From positions 62,001 to 126,000 of the forward strand of contig NW_024881691.1 in assembly GCF_019059575.1 (NCBI RefSeq): DNA of 64,000 bases, in the 5' to 3' direction. Each line of letters begins with the position of its first letter. Position 1 is the stretch's first letter. Origin of the DNA: Amphibalanus amphitrite (Eukaryota > Arthropoda > Thecostraca > Balanomorpha > Balanidae). Positions 43,456-56,800 of this stretch are shown one piece after another. Both the position numbers and the translations under genes were made by a program. Below the pieces are notes generated by a model. The model made no database searches and was not told where the DNA came from. It saw nothing but the letters and a program-made list of their open reading frames with translations.

Positions 43456-45718
43456 AGCTGCACAGATGCCAGCACCACAACTCTAGTAGTGGATTGGCAT
43501 CTAATGACACCGTTAACCAGTATTGATGCGAGTGTAGTTAGCTGACGAGTAAATGTGAGCGGCGATTGATAGGGTCAGGAAACTCCCACGTCATTGAAGA
43601 ATTAACGCTGGAGCTGTTAGTTATGATAATGTTTTGTTGAGGGTGTGCGATTTGTGAATCGTAAGAGGGCAGTGCCGTGGCATTCTGTTATGGTGGGCAT
43701 TACTCTCCGTTGAAAGTTTTTGTTAGGATTAGTGTTTTGTTGAGGTGAAACTTCGACTAGTATTTTCTGCAAATGTTTCCTTACCAGCAGCTCTCTAAGA
43801 CTGTAACAACAGGCATTTGTAACAGTGGCATTTTGGTTGTTACGACTTTTTTACGAACACGATGTAGATGCTTGTCGCCATAATACATATAACGTGATTT
43901 GCTTACGACAGTGTTTACCTGCCTGCCGACACCACACAATTAGTGCGAAGTCTGCATCCCGAATGACTGTCCCCTCAGCGAGAACAATGCACGGCAACTA
44001 CGGCGATGACCACACAACAAGACCACTGTAATTAGGCTTGCTTTATTGTGTATTGTTGGCATTTTAAAATGAACAAACAACGCAAAAGAGCCTGCATTTG
44101 GCAGAAGTTCGTCTCAATCGTGCGCAGGTAGCGACCCTCTTCGATAGGCATGATCAACAACTGTCGGCGCGGCTGCCGGCCCCGCGCCGCCGCACACAGC
44201 ACCATAGATCGGCCGCCGCTACACCCACAACTACAGACGGCGTCCGTTTGAACTGCGGCTGGCAGCTGGCGGCGGCCGGGCACCCACCCACCTCTACCGA
44301 TCGTAAACATAAAATATAGAATTTGTATCCGCGGCCACGGCCACGGCACGCCGCGCCCACAATGCCCCGTGCGAGAGCCAGCGGCCGCTCGGCACCGTTT
44401 GATTAGCGGGTCACTGCCGCGGCGGCCAGCGGCCCGGCGCCGCCCGCCAGCCATTGTAAGTCTAAATCACCTTAAAGCGAATGCTATGCTACTGCAGGGG
44501 CGCCCGGCGGCGGCGCCGGTGGCGCACCCGCGGACATCACGACAAATCACCGGCAGGTAACACAGACACGGGCCACCGAGACGGCCGAAACGCAACGCCC
44601 AAAAGCCGGGGACTGGCAAAAATAACCGAGCGTACCGTCGACCGGACCAAGCACACGGAGGCTGGACAGGGCCGAGCAGCGGGCCGCCCGCCGCCCACAC
44701 CAACACAAACAACGAGCGCCGGTCAGCCGCCAACCCATCACGGCCAGAGGTGGCGCACAATCAACATCGACGAGCGGACCGGGGCGTCGGCCGCGCCACC
44801 GCCCGGCCGGCCGTCCCGATCACAGCGCAGCGCGGCCGGGACGGACGGCCGCCCGCCGCCCATTGCACCCAGCGCCGACACGAGTTTGTACTGATCGCCG
44901 CTCCTCTCTCCATTCTCCGGCCGCTCTACCCCGTCAGCCCAGCGCGCGCGCGCGCGCCAATCTCAGAGATATATTGAAGTTTTCAGGTACTTTTCCTCTC
45001 ACTGCCGTTCACATCTAGCTACGCACCCGCCTCGGTAAAATATATCTATTTCTCTGACATGATGCCACCCGCGGGCAGTTTTTACGCGTAAATCGTTCAG
45101 CACCATAGCAAATCACACACGACGAAACCACGACAAAAGCGACACCTCACGGCGCACAACATCAGCAAGCCTTCCTTCGCTCTCAGTCAGTCCCAGCTTA
45201 AACGGTAAAAACTAGCCTCTAGCCGAGCGAGACGTAGCGACTGGAGCCGGGGGGCGGCCGCGCACACACGGTGTACGAGCTCCGCGCCCCGGGGTCGGGG
45301 TCGAGCCAACCCATCCGTCCGCCAGCCCGCGGCAGGCCGGCGCCCGACCCAGAGACTGCCGGCGGGACGCGCCCCCTCTGACGGACATCACATGGCGCGG
45401 CGCGATGGAAACAGTGTCCGAACTCTGATGATGTGACGTGTATCAAATGTCTGATTAAAAGCGGCAAATACCCAACTATGTATCTGGGTACAAAGATAAA
45501 CGAGACGTGGACGATATTAAAGAGTCATGCGTTTGAGGCAAAGCCGAGCATATGGAGCAGCGGACAGCTCAGCCGTGTCAGACTGTGTGTAGAATATGTG
45601 TGTGTCGGTCCCGCACCCCTCCCCGCCGGCCCGGTCGGACTCCCTCCGATCAGTCAGTCTGCCTGTGTGTCTGTGTGGGTGTGTGACTGCGCCCGCCTGA
45701 GGTACGTCACCGCGCCGC
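43456..45718. other. Tail-to-tail spacer between peroxidase and RFX7-like genes
   Basis: Holds both 3' untranslated regions. No canonical AATAAA was found on the plus strand for the peroxidase; AATACA near 43882 is a weak alternative. 44150-44960 is CpG-dense with a (GC)n run at 44941-44958. No further gene. Confidence 0.5.
44042..44047 (-). terminator. Candidate polyadenylation signal for the RFX7-like gene
   Basis: AATAAA on the minus strand, 1.67 kb past the stop codon; the only canonical hexamer I noticed on that strand in the spacer. A long 3' UTR would be needed. Confidence 0.25.
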
Positions 45719-47827
45719 CTACTCGTTCTCCGGGACCTCCATCATCAGCCGCGAGAAGTCGTCGCACTCGCTGAGCGCCTGCAGCGTCTCGCCGAGGTCG
45801 GCGTCCACGCTGGGCGGCGGCGGCTCCTGCACGCCGCCACCGCCGGCCATCGGGTCGCGGCCGGCCGCGCACGACACCGTCGGCCGCTGCAGCGACGTGT
45901 TCAGCTCGGCCAGCGTCATGTTGGACGAGCAGGAGGCCGGCGGCGGCGGGCAGGAGGCCGGCGGCGCGCTGAAGCCGGCATCCATGGCGCCGCCGTACTC
46001 GAGCGCCAGCGGCGCCACCAGGCCGTGTCCCGAGTGGGCGCCGGCGATGGCGGCCGGCGGCGCGCGGAACACGTAGCCGCCGTCGGCGCCGGGCGCGCCG
46101 CCCACCGCCATCGAGGTGGGCGGCACGCTCTGCGACCGCTGCAGGCCCAGCTGCCCGCCGCCGCCGCCCGTGTCCATACCCTCGGTCAGACCGGACATCT
46201 CGAAGCCGAGCTGGTCGAAGCGGGTGTCGGCGGGCCGCGCCGGCGGCCGGTAGTGGACGGTGGCGCCGGCCGACTGGTGCCGCCGGCGCAGGTCGCTGTA
46301 GCCGGCGCGGCTGTCCACCAGCGCCGCGCTGGTCGGCGACACGGGCGCCGAGATGGGCGAGATGCCCGAGCCAGAGGACGAGTGGCGCGAGCGGACCGAG
46401 GGCGTGCCGTCCGGCGTCGGGAAGTTGGACGTCTGGATGCCCGACTCGTCGACGGACATGTGCGGCGAGCTGGGCGCCAGCGTCGACATGGGCGAGTACG
46501 GGTTGGGGTTCATGGGCGCGTAGAGCGGCTGTGGCTGGCGGCAGCCGACCGCCGACATGGGCGTGGCGCCCGACGAGTGCCGTGACCGCGACTGCGGGAA
46601 CCGGCATGTCTGCTGGCTCGAGTTGTGCCGCGACCTGGCGAACGGCACCGGGGTGGACTGCGGCGACAGGAACGGCGTCGAGTTCTCCGAGCCGATGGTG
46701 GCGCACCGCGAGAGCTCCGAGATGGCCGAGAAGGGCGTGATGGTGCCGGTGCCGGGGCCGCGCACCAGGTACGGCGCCGGCAGCTGGCCCGAGTTGTGCC
46801 GGGACCGCGACAGCGGGATCGGCGTGCTGTGCGGAGACACGAACGGCGACTCGGCGATGCCGAGGCCGGGCGGCGGCGGCGGCGGCGGCGGGTCGTGCCC
46901 GATCGGCTGGAAGTTGAAGAAGCGCCGCCGCGTGTTGGGACTGGGCGGCACCATGCCGGCCGGCTGTCCGGCCAGGCCGTCCGGCGCCGACAGACTCGGC
47001 TGGAAGCTGACCCGCCGCCGCATGGCCACGGAGTTGGCGGCGCCGTTCTGGCCCTGCGCGCCCGGGAACGGTCCGGCCGGCTTCTCCACCTTCTGAGTCT
47101 CCTTGCTGCCGGGTAGATTCTGCTCGAGCAGCATGCGCAGCTGCGACAGCTCCTCCTTCTGGTGGTGGTGGTCCTTGTTGTTGAAGTACTGCATCAGCTC
47201 CTCCTCGTTATCCTGCGCGGCCATGGCGTCGCCGTACTCGCGGTGGTGCGGCGGCTCGGCGCCTCCCGAACACGACGAGCGAGCGTCGTACTCGCCCGAC
47301 TCGTACTTCAGCTTGAACTTGGAGTGGGGCGGTGGCGGCGGTGGTGGCGGAGGCAGTGGCGGCGGCGGGGGCGGGGGCGGCGGCGGCGGCGGCTGGTAGC
47401 CGTTGTGCCGCGGCCCGGCCGGCTGCACGAAGGTGGTGTGCGCGCCCGGCTCGTGCGCAGCGCTGGTGATGACGGCGCAGTGCGAGTGGCCGCTGGCCGC
47501 CGAGCTCGGCACCGGGCCGCCGCCGCTCATGGCCGACATGTTGACGCAGGCGGCCTCGGAGAGCGGCGCGTACTCGGGCCGCTCCTGGTCCATGGCGTTG
47601 GGCGGCGGCCCGGCCGGCGCGCCGCCGCCGCCGCCGCCGCCGAACGCGTCGCCGGGCGGCCGCGGCTCCAGCCAGCCGCCGCCGTAGTGGTCGCCGTAGC
47701 CGGGCGGCTCGCTGTAGCCGGCAGAGTCCATCGACAGGTCCTCCGTGCCGTCCGGCTTGTCGTCACCCAGGCCCTTCTTGCGCTTCCGTCCGCGCGCGCC
47801 CACCTTATCACCCTTGCCGTCGGCGTC
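45719..47827 (-). CDS. RFX7: RFX7-like last exon: low-complexity regulatory C-terminus
   Basis: 702 codons plus TAG. Order: basic GARGRKRKKG, acidic stretch, Gly run, poly-Pro tract of about 21 residues, EEELMQYFNNKDHHHQKEEL, MRRRVSFQPSLSAP, FFNFQPIGHD, three SRHNS/SRHSS motifs each beside STP(I/V)P, and the acidic, hydrophobic end LGETLQALSECDDFSRLMM, which could be an activation domain. Stop fits the frame; the antisense frames are by-products of GC content. Confidence 0.88.
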   Translation of the reverse strand, partial: DADGKGDKVGARGRKRKKGLGDDKPDGTEDLSMDSAGYSEPPGYGDHYGGGWLEPRPPGDAFGGGGGGGAPAGPPPNAMDQERPEYAPLSEAACVNMSAMSGGGPVPSSAASGHSHCAVITSAAHEPGAHTTFVQPAGPRHNGYQPPPPPPPPPPPPLPPPPPPPPPHSKFKLKYESGEYDARSSCSGGAEPPHHREYGDAMAAQDNEEELMQYFNNKDHHHQKEELSQLRMLLEQNLPGSKETQKVEKPAGPFPGAQGQNGAANSVAMRRRVSFQPSLSAPDGLAGQPAGMVPPSPNTRRRFFNFQPIGHDPPPPPPPPGLGIAESPFVSPHSTPIPLSRSRHNSGQLPAPYLVRGPGTGTITPFSAISELSRCATIGSENSTPFLSPQSTPVPFARSRHNSSQQTCRFPQSRSRHSSGATPMSAVGCRQPQPLYAPMNPNPYSPMSTLAPSSPHMSVDESGIQTSNFPTPDGTPSVRSRHSSSGSGISPISAPVSPTSAALVDSRAGYSDLRRRHQSAGATVHYRPPARPADTRFDQLGFEMSGLTEGMDTGGGGGQLGLQRSQSVPPTSMAVGGAPGADGGYVFRAPPAAIAGAHSGHGLVAPLALEYGGAMDAGFSAPPASCPPPPASCSSNMTLAELNTSLQRPTVSCAAGRDPMAGGGGVQEPPPPSVDADLGETLQALSECDDFSRLMMEVPENE

Positions 47828-50800
47828 CTGTGGACAGAGGAGGGCTGTCAGACGGGCGGCACAGGGCGGCACCAGGTAGCTGGCGTAAGGACCACGGCTT
47901 CACAGACACGGCCAACGGGGCAAGGCAGGGAGGGCCATCCAGTGCAGTGCACGCCAGTCAGGGAAACAACAGCACCGGCCGAGAGGTAGTGGTATGAGGA
48001 GCCGAGAAGTCCGCGGATCACCCAGTGGAAGATTTGCGCAGTGATATTTGGGCGTTGGTGCACCAAGACATGTGTTGTTTTAGCTGCCTCTATTACGACA
48101 CAGCTGGAGCGGCCTGGCCAGGACGCATGTTATCTAACATGACATTTGTTTACGGCTGGTCTGTGTTTTCACTAGCACTCGGCGCTTATAGAAGGGCGGC
48201 GCCGTTCGTCCAAGACGGGTAGCCAGGTCAATTATATCGCGTGCAGCACTGGTGACTTGATCCGCCGAGTTAGGTCAGGTCACAACTGAGCCCTAATGCG
48301 CGGATGGAACAATGACATTACGAAGTGCGCGTGTACCAGCGGCGGCCCACAGCGCGCGGGCGGCCGCGGCCAATGTCAGAGCCGGCCGCGCCGCCCCCGC
48401 TGCAGGCCGCCTGTTTATTTATTCACACATTCTCGGCTCGGGCCGCACACTGGACGTGCGCAGACTCGGCCGATGATGGTCGTGGGCGGACTGGGGAGGG
48501 AAGGCGGAGTCATGGCCGGCACAAATCACGGCTGATACAGACAGTGTCTTGCCAGCATGGCACAGAACACAGGGCAACAGACACCGGAGGCAGATCGACA
48601 GAGCGACCACCGAAACACAGACCACCACACACACACGGACGGGTTAAGCAGTCCCACGGAGCAGACGGGAGCCCCACGCGGGACAGGCCAGACGAGCCCG
48701 ACACGGGACAGGCTAGACAGACCAGACACACAGCAGGCCAGACAGACCAGACACACAGCAGGGCAGACAGACCAGACACACAGCAGGGCAGACAGACCAC
48801 AGACACACAGCAGGGCAGACAGACCAGACACACAGCAGGGCAGACAGACCAGACACACAGCAGGGCAGACAGACCAGACACACAGCAGGGCAGACAGACC
48901 AGACACACGGGACAGGCCAGACAGACCAGACACACAGCAGGGCAGACAGACCAGACACACAGCAGGGCAGACAAACCAGACACATTCCAACGACGCCGGT
49001 CAGACAGCAGAGCGAACAGAGCCCAGATCGGCTGTCTGTGCCGCCTCCGTCGGATGAGCCTGGAGGCCCCGGCACCGAACACAGGAGCACAGCGGCAGGC
49101 GACCACGGCAGTCGCGGAACACACTGACACCGTACCCACCAACGACAGACACAAGTCGCTACCAGATATATCAGTCCGGCGCCAAACCCGAGCCAAAGCA
49201 GCGCGCGACAACCCTGGACTCGCCCGTGACATTGCCAGTCGTGTATGGGGAGGGGAGGGTAGGGGCTGTGGCTCCAAACCGGACGGCGCGGCGGCCTCAA
49301 CTCGTTACCGACGGAAAGATCAGCCGTTAAGCCGTACCCATAACGCTGACATATTACAGATTAAAGGCCAATGATATACGCAGGAACATGACGCAGTTTC
49401 AGCGAAAGCTAAACCTTAATTAGCCAGTTTTGATGATAAAATGCAGGTAGCGCTAAGGACCTTACGCAACTATTGCAACTCGGTAACGCACAAGATGTAG
49501 GTGTTGAATAAAAAGCCAGCCAGATCGTTGACTGAAAATAAAATAAAACTTCATCGCCGCCTACAAAGATCATCAAATAGGCCAAATCGAAGAGCTCCTC
49601 AAGGCGTAACATCATTCAGAGGCCTGTCTGTGTAGCCCTGATTTAAATCTTGTGAACGTGACGAAGGAGGATACAAAACTCAATATCCGCCGGAGAGTTT
49701 CGGTAACTAGTCAGGAAATTGGACTGACAACTCCAAATATGTTGGATCCTATCTGCGAACTTGCCTCCGGCCTTATATAACACGACTGACTGGCACCTGG
49801 GCCAATCACAATGAGGCAATCACCGGTGCCACTATACAGGGCCTCAGCTCAGCGGTAAAACTGCCGGCTTCACCTGACAAACCGCACACTGGGACAATTT
49901 CCTGCCGTATTTGAAGTTACCAAAACAATGACAATGCCAGTTGCATTCAATTTAACTTCAAACAGCGGAGTCTAGACAAAAGAGAGCAAGTAAAGACTTC
50001 CTGTAAATAAAGTATGCAAAATTATTGTGCATACCTGTATTTTCTTCTTCTGTTCTCGAAAAAGTTCCTTCTCCTGCAGTTTTCTTTGAAGCTGGAGCTG
50101 CGTCTCCCTATGCCTATTTACAGGCGGCAAGCAGCCTGACGGCAAGTCTGGAACAAAACAACACAGTGTGTCACAAAACGCCGCCCAGCAGCTCGGCCCG
50201 GAGAGACCGGAGCCGCTGGCAGGGTAGCGGGCGATGGGAGCTAGCCGGTTCGAGCCGTTTCGGCGGACACTTTTTGGTTCTTGACGAAGATGGGCATCGT
50301 TCATTGGCAATGGTCGGGTTACAGACTGAATGAAGTCAGCAGTACGTACCAGAGGGTATACGCATACGATTAATATTCAACGACGCAATTATGCATTTGA
50401 AACCAGACTACGTTCTGTTCTAGAATAAAATTTAGTGCCCTTGGTCTGATCTGCAGCAGAGAATAAAGAGCTCATTTGAGCGCGACTGACAGATGGTCCG
50501 TGTCGGGAAAGGAGAGCAGTCGGGTCGCCGGGGACGCTGCGGAGAACCTGCGGCCGCTGTCGGCCCACCACTGATGTGCGGTGATACGACATGATGCACG
50601 GCGCCGGGTCACCGCGGCCGGCCGGCCGACCGGCGGTAATCCGGCCGGCCCGGCCCGCAGCCCGCGCCACAAGGCCGCCGCCGCCCACCTTTGATCACGT
50701 TGGCTGCCGCCGCGGCCATGCCCAGTGGCGTCGGACCGCTCACGTAGTTCTTCTTGACCAGGTAGCTGCTGAGCTGAGAGAGCGTCTCGAACTTTTCTCC

Positions 50801-53800
50801 GATCAGCTTCTCGGCCCACTGTCGGATGAGCACCGAGGAGGCGGCCAGCTCCCCGGAGCCGTCGCCGCCGCCGCCGCCGCCCTCGCCGCCCGCCTGCCGG
50901 CACAGGAGGAGCAGAGGTGTCAGACACGGGGAGCAATGGTCAGCGCGGCGGGCACAGTACAACGGCGTCCTATGCACACCTGCAGTCGGCACACAAACTG
51001 AGGGCGCTAGCACAAGTTTGTGTACAAGTGTACAAGACAGACAGGGGTGGAGCACACACAGACAGGGGGCCGGCAGACGGCGGACAGCAGGAGTGGAGCC
51101 GAACAGAAGACCCAATCCCTAATAATAAAATTGTATATTACAGCCCAGGTGTGAAACCATGTAGCGCCATCCATGAACCCAGGGATATGTTCGTTAACTG
51201 CCAACTTCTGACAAGTGACAACTCTTCCTCGAGGGATGCACCCACACAAATTAAGCACAACACTATCTTCTGCGCAGCGTTCATAGATTACCGGGGCGGA
51301 GACGAGTGACACCGTGAAGGGATCAGCTCCGGTGTCCGGAGGTCATTGGGTACATGCCACACGGTATCCGTGGCGAAGGTCCGTAGGAAGGGCGGTTACA
51401 TCGTCCCGTCAGTAGGGGAGGTAGGCAGGCATAAGTGCGTCAGAAGGGAGTAGGTCAGCCGGAAGGGGCCACCTGTGACCTGACCATCCCGTCAGTCGGG
51501 AGAGGCCACCTACCCACTGTGTCAGTCGGGAGGGGCCACCTGACCGCCCCGTCAGTCGGGAGGGGCCACCTGACCACCCCGTCCACCGGCAGGCCGCGGC
51601 CCCCGCCGGGCCGGCTGGTACGCCGTGGATGCCGAGCTGCGGCTAAGCCGCGGCCTCTTCCTGTACCTGTCGCGGTGGCCGGCTGTGGGGTGACGGCGCA
51701 GTACCGAGCGGCCAGACGGGGTCGAGTCACACCGGCGCGGCGCGGCGGCAGACCGGCTGGGCGGCGACTCCCTGCACTGGCACACTGCCAGCCAGCCGGC
51801 TGAGTTTCCCCATCGGCACACAGCTGTCCACTGTCCACACGGCCAACGGCTGTCCACTGTCCACATGGCGGACACTCCACTGTTAGCCCCACCTTCCACT
51901 GTCCACAAGGCCGGCGGTCCACTGCCCACACGGAGCCAGTTCCACGGTCCACCTGGGCCCAGCTCCACTATCCACACGGCGCCAAGTTTGCACATCCCAT
52001 CGCTGAACTAACAGACCGCTCAGAGGCGGCACCTGGGGCGCCAGCAGACGAGAAATGAGATGAAAGCCAGTCTCCCGAGAAGTGCAATACAACTTGGACG
52101 TGATTTGAAGCACGACTTTTCATCTCAGACTTTGGTTAATAATTTCTTTTCAGGTGATATGCGCCCGCAAATATTGCCTTCGTTTTCTGCAACGTCTTTG
52201 CTGGTAGACTTGTAGGACATCTTACAGAAAACATCATTGAATCGTTATCTTCCCCTCCCCCAAGACAGTGATAATCTCCGCAATCTCAGCAGCATTGTAG
52301 CCCTCCCCCCCCCCTGCCACGTAGCCCACCCCTGGTCACCACCACCCGGGAGGGGGGGAGGGGGTGCCGGTGTCGCCCCATGTCGGCCCAGCCGGCCACT
52401 CGCCGCTCGCCACTCCGATGCGGCCGGCGTCATTCGACACTGGCCGGCCGGCCGTGCACTGTTTGGCCTTGGTCGGCGGGCAGCGGGCTGCGGAGTCGGT
52501 CCGAGTCCGACCGACGGCGGCGCGGCGCGGCGCGGCCCGGCGGCCGCCCCAGTACCGACCGGGCCAGTCGCCTCCCGGCCGGCGGGCGGGCCGCAGCTCC
52601 TGACCGAGCCAGGCTCCGGTTCCGGGGCCGGGCCACGGGGCTCCATGTCCCCAGGACAGCGCCAGATCGCCGTGCTCCGGCGACGGACCGCCTGCCATGG
52701 AGTCCCCGTGTCTCAGTCGCCGCTCCGGGCAGTCCACACTGACACAAAGCCATGGGGTGTGCCGCCTGCCGGCCGAGCCGGAACCCCGCGGTACACCGTC
52801 CCCGGCTGCGGTCCGGCCCAGCCCGGCCTCAACAGGCCCGTGTGAACCCGCCACGCCCTCTCCCCAGCAGCCAGCCCCTCCGCCGCGCGGTCTGAGAAAC
52901 CAGCACCTGAGAGGAACCAGTCTCTTCATCCAATGTCACCTATGACAAGCGTTTTTTCACTTTGACAGTGCAGGGGAACATCCATTGAAAAACATCCATT
53001 GAATTCAGGGAGTCTGATCAATTTTGTTACGTTAGGGCATAGACCACTTAATACCCTAAGGTATGCAGCAGTCTATGGTTAGGGTATCACATCCCGAAAT
53101 ATACGTGAACGGTTTTGAGCAATGACATGACCAAATCAAGTTAGCCTGGAAACGATCTTGAAACTCGTCAAGAGTAAAAAGGGCGATACAAAAGAATGCT
53201 TGAACTAATATATACTAGGTTTGCTGTGGGGACAGGGTTATGTCAAGCACGCAGCCAGATGACTCAGGAAGTTTAGTGGTAGTAGCCAGGGCCGAGTCGT
53301 GAAAACTTTCCAGTTGAGGAGTATCTGCGATTGAAAGTGGCACCAATAAGCTATTCCTTCAATTAATTTATATGCCCGAGGCCCATGACCTCCCAGGCCC
53401 AGCGCCGGCGGACACGGGCCCGGTTAAAACAGCGGCGGCAACGGACACGCTCGGCTTGTCCGTACGCCGAGCTCGCACCGCGCGCGGACGGCGTGGGAAG
53501 TGGGCGGGGCGGGGCGGGGCGGCACACCGGCGCGGACGGCACACCGGCAGTGCCCGCGGCAGCGGCGTAACGCGGCCAGCGCGGGTGGCAACAGCGGCCG
53601 GCGTCTCGGCGTCTGCCCGACCCGCACGGAGTTACGACGCGCCGCGCACGGCCTGACCTGGCCCGCAGGCCGGCCCCGCCGCCGAATAACGGGGCGACGC
53701 TCACACGTCGTCCTGGCGACCGAGGCGTTGCGAACACCAACTCACACACGTAGCCAGCGTCCGGCCAACCTAGTAGAGCGCGCCAGTCGGTGACCTGGCC

Positions 53801-56800
53801 AGATCGTCACGGTCGGTCCCGAGCTCTATCGCTCGTCACATGGGTCCTTTCCGACCTACCCATGGCCCATCCGTGGTCATATCAATTATCATATGTGATC
53901 TGTATCGGCCGGGTGTCATACGTCACTGCAGTCTATCACCACACGACGGCGTATCGTAACTCGATATGATATATTTTACCCGCGGTTGTTATCAACAAGT
54001 TATTCCCGCATATCGAGATGAGAGCACACGAGCCTGGTCATCCCAAAAAAATAAGTTGAGGACGTTTCTATTCATTCCGGTACGCTACATTCCGACTTGG
54101 TACGGAGACACAGTCACTCTGCTCATCCCAACACACAACACGAATCGACCGGAGCCGCCCTGTTCGGGGTCATCTCCGGGCCGTTCTACCCGAGTATCTC
54201 AGCAGACTCTCGACATTAGCAGGCGGGACATGGTCGGGCGGCAATCGCCGGCCACGCCAATTTTAGCGCTCTGCGCCATAACCCATCGACCGGCCGGCCG
54301 CCGGCGGAGGACCGCGGGCCACTGGCCGCCGGTGGGTGGACGGCCCTATCGACGCGCCGGCCGGCCGGGCCGCTCGGCTGGCGCCGGGCCGACACTGACC
54401 TAGCCTCCACGCCGCCGCCGTCGCCGGACGGTAACAGAGCGGACGCCAATCGATGTCGGCCTACAATGGTGGGAGGCGAGGCGCGTCGTCACGCGCCCGG
54501 GCCGGCGGCCGTCACCGTGACGCTCGGCGCTCACGGCGGGCGCGCACGGCCGGCCGGCCGGCAGCCAGCACTACCTAACCTACCCTCCCCGGCCGGCGCG
54601 GCGGCGGCGGCCGGCGGCCACCGGCAGCCAGCGCTACCGACCCAGCCCCCCCCCCCCCCCCGGCCGATCAGTAACGGGGGGGGGGGGAGGGGGAGGGCCG
54701 GCCATGGACAATGACGCTGCGGCCGCTCGCCGCCTGGCGGCCGGCATGGTGTTAATAACTACATGCATTACTCGCTGGCTGTGGAATGGGACTCTGCACT
54801 AAGAAATGATAAAGTTGGATCCCTTCGGATTATAAATTGCATTTAGAATGTTTGAAATTGTCGGAAAACGAGCATTTCAGCTAGTAAGGTAGGAGATTGA
54901 GGAAATATTAAAAGTTTTTCCTCCTCATTATCGACATGGCAATCCTCATTCCGTTTCTGAACTGGTGCTAAAACAACCGGCTTTGGTTTCAGGTAGCTGC
55001 AAAATTTGCAGCATACAGATTAGTGATGTCAATTACGGAAAATCGTGATACCGATACCAAACCAAATACCAACAAAAACCATGAGAAAATACCGAAACCA
55101 AACCGACTTTGGAAAATGAGAAAATACCAACTTTTTACCAAATTCATTAGCCAAATTCATTAGCCTCTTTCGTTAGTCAGGATTCATAATACCAACAAAA
55201 TACCGAAAGCCTTAGCATTGAAATAGGTACCAAATACCAAGTTGGTATCGGTTTGGTATCGGTATACCAAAAAGTTGGTATCCGATTGACATCTCTAATA
55301 CAGATACATACTCTGTACTGCAGCATATATAATCTGCCGTATGGGGGGGGGGGGGGGGGGGAGGGTACTGCAGCATATATAATCTGCCGTATGGGGGGGG
55401 GGGGGGAGCGCGCCACCAAATCTGCCGTATACAGATACTGAGCACTATAGCATAAGGATTCTGCACTACACAGATACAGTGTAGTGTGGTACCGTAGTAA
55501 AGAGATTCTGCAGTATACAGGTTATGCAGTATACCGAGCTGTTATACCGAGCAGTTATGGCGGTCGTGCAGAGCTCAGAAGACTGGTCAATGCTCGTTGC
55601 TCATTATGCAGGCAGTGTGCACACCGCACAGGGCACATCGCTTCCAACCTTTCGCACAAAGGGGTCACAGCGACTTTCCACCTCCGTGGGGTAGAGGCTC
55701 TGTGTATCCCCACGGTCCAGCTACTCATGGCTCGGAGCTGCAATCTAAGAATAACCCAAACTAACAGCGCCTCTAAAAATGAGCTCCGCGTTAACAGGCG
55801 GCCCTATGGAGGTCCAAACACCGGACTGTTATCCGCGGCTCGCAGCTGGAGCCAAGCAGTCGCCGCTGGACAAAAACCGCCGACCGGGGCCCAAAATATA
55901 GGCGAGTCCACAAAAAAGAGCCAGATTAAGAAAAAAAAAATACTGCGGATTGATGGTGACATGTATTGTACCGATCAACCGACCAGTATTTGTTGACAGC
56001 GATGAAGTTGACTTGCCAGCGTTTAGGTCCATGCACAGATCCCATTGCACAGTCACCGGGACCTGAGCACAGCTCCCCGGCACGTCCAGAGGCCCCGCCG
56101 TCTGACCGGTAAGGTGCAGCGCCTGATCACACGTCTGGTGCGCCAGGACCAGGGGCGGGCCGGGCGGCGGCCCTACGGCGGCCTCCGCGCCGGCCGCCGC
56201 GCCCTCAGCACCTGCATTATGGATGGCCGGCCGTTCGCAGACGACCAGCGCGTCTCAGAGCTGATCGGGACATCGGACGTGGCAACTGCCGCCGCCAATG
56301 GCCATGCTAATTGGCTGGGCGCAGTGGCGGCGCCCTCCGTCCCGACACGGCAGTCCGGGCTGCCGCCCTGTTTACTGCTGGGGCCACCGGGACAGTACCG
56401 GAGTGGCATCACAGCTCTGTCATGTAAGACGACGCCACCTTTCCCTGAACGAGACTTAGCCGAGCTGCGCATCAGCTATATCCGGGATATCATTACATTA
56501 CATCGTGAACCATTGAAAAGACATGCGGCATCGCTGAAAACGTGACAAAAGAACAGCGTCAGGCGCCGCCACGGCACAGCTATCGGCGTAAAAACGTCTG
56601 CTCCGACCGGCGCCGAGCTGCCGTGTAACGAGAACACCCCGCTGAACCGGAGGGGACCGGGGGCGGACGGGACGGACGGATCGGCCAGCCGGCCACCCGA
56701 CCCAGGCCCCAGGACAGGTATTCCAGGCCACATACGACGTGTGTGGTTCATACCGGCACCGTACCTCCCTGTAGTACGGCGTATATGGTTCATCCCATAC

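Noticed and set aside
46025-47989. Plus-strand frames of 179-275 codons
   Set aside because: Antisense to the RFX7-like last exon, Arg/Gly-rich and without motifs.
48510-49300. Cys/Val/Leu-rich minus-strand frames (up to 255 codons)
   Set aside because: Read through the 25-bp minisatellite in the RFX7-like intron.
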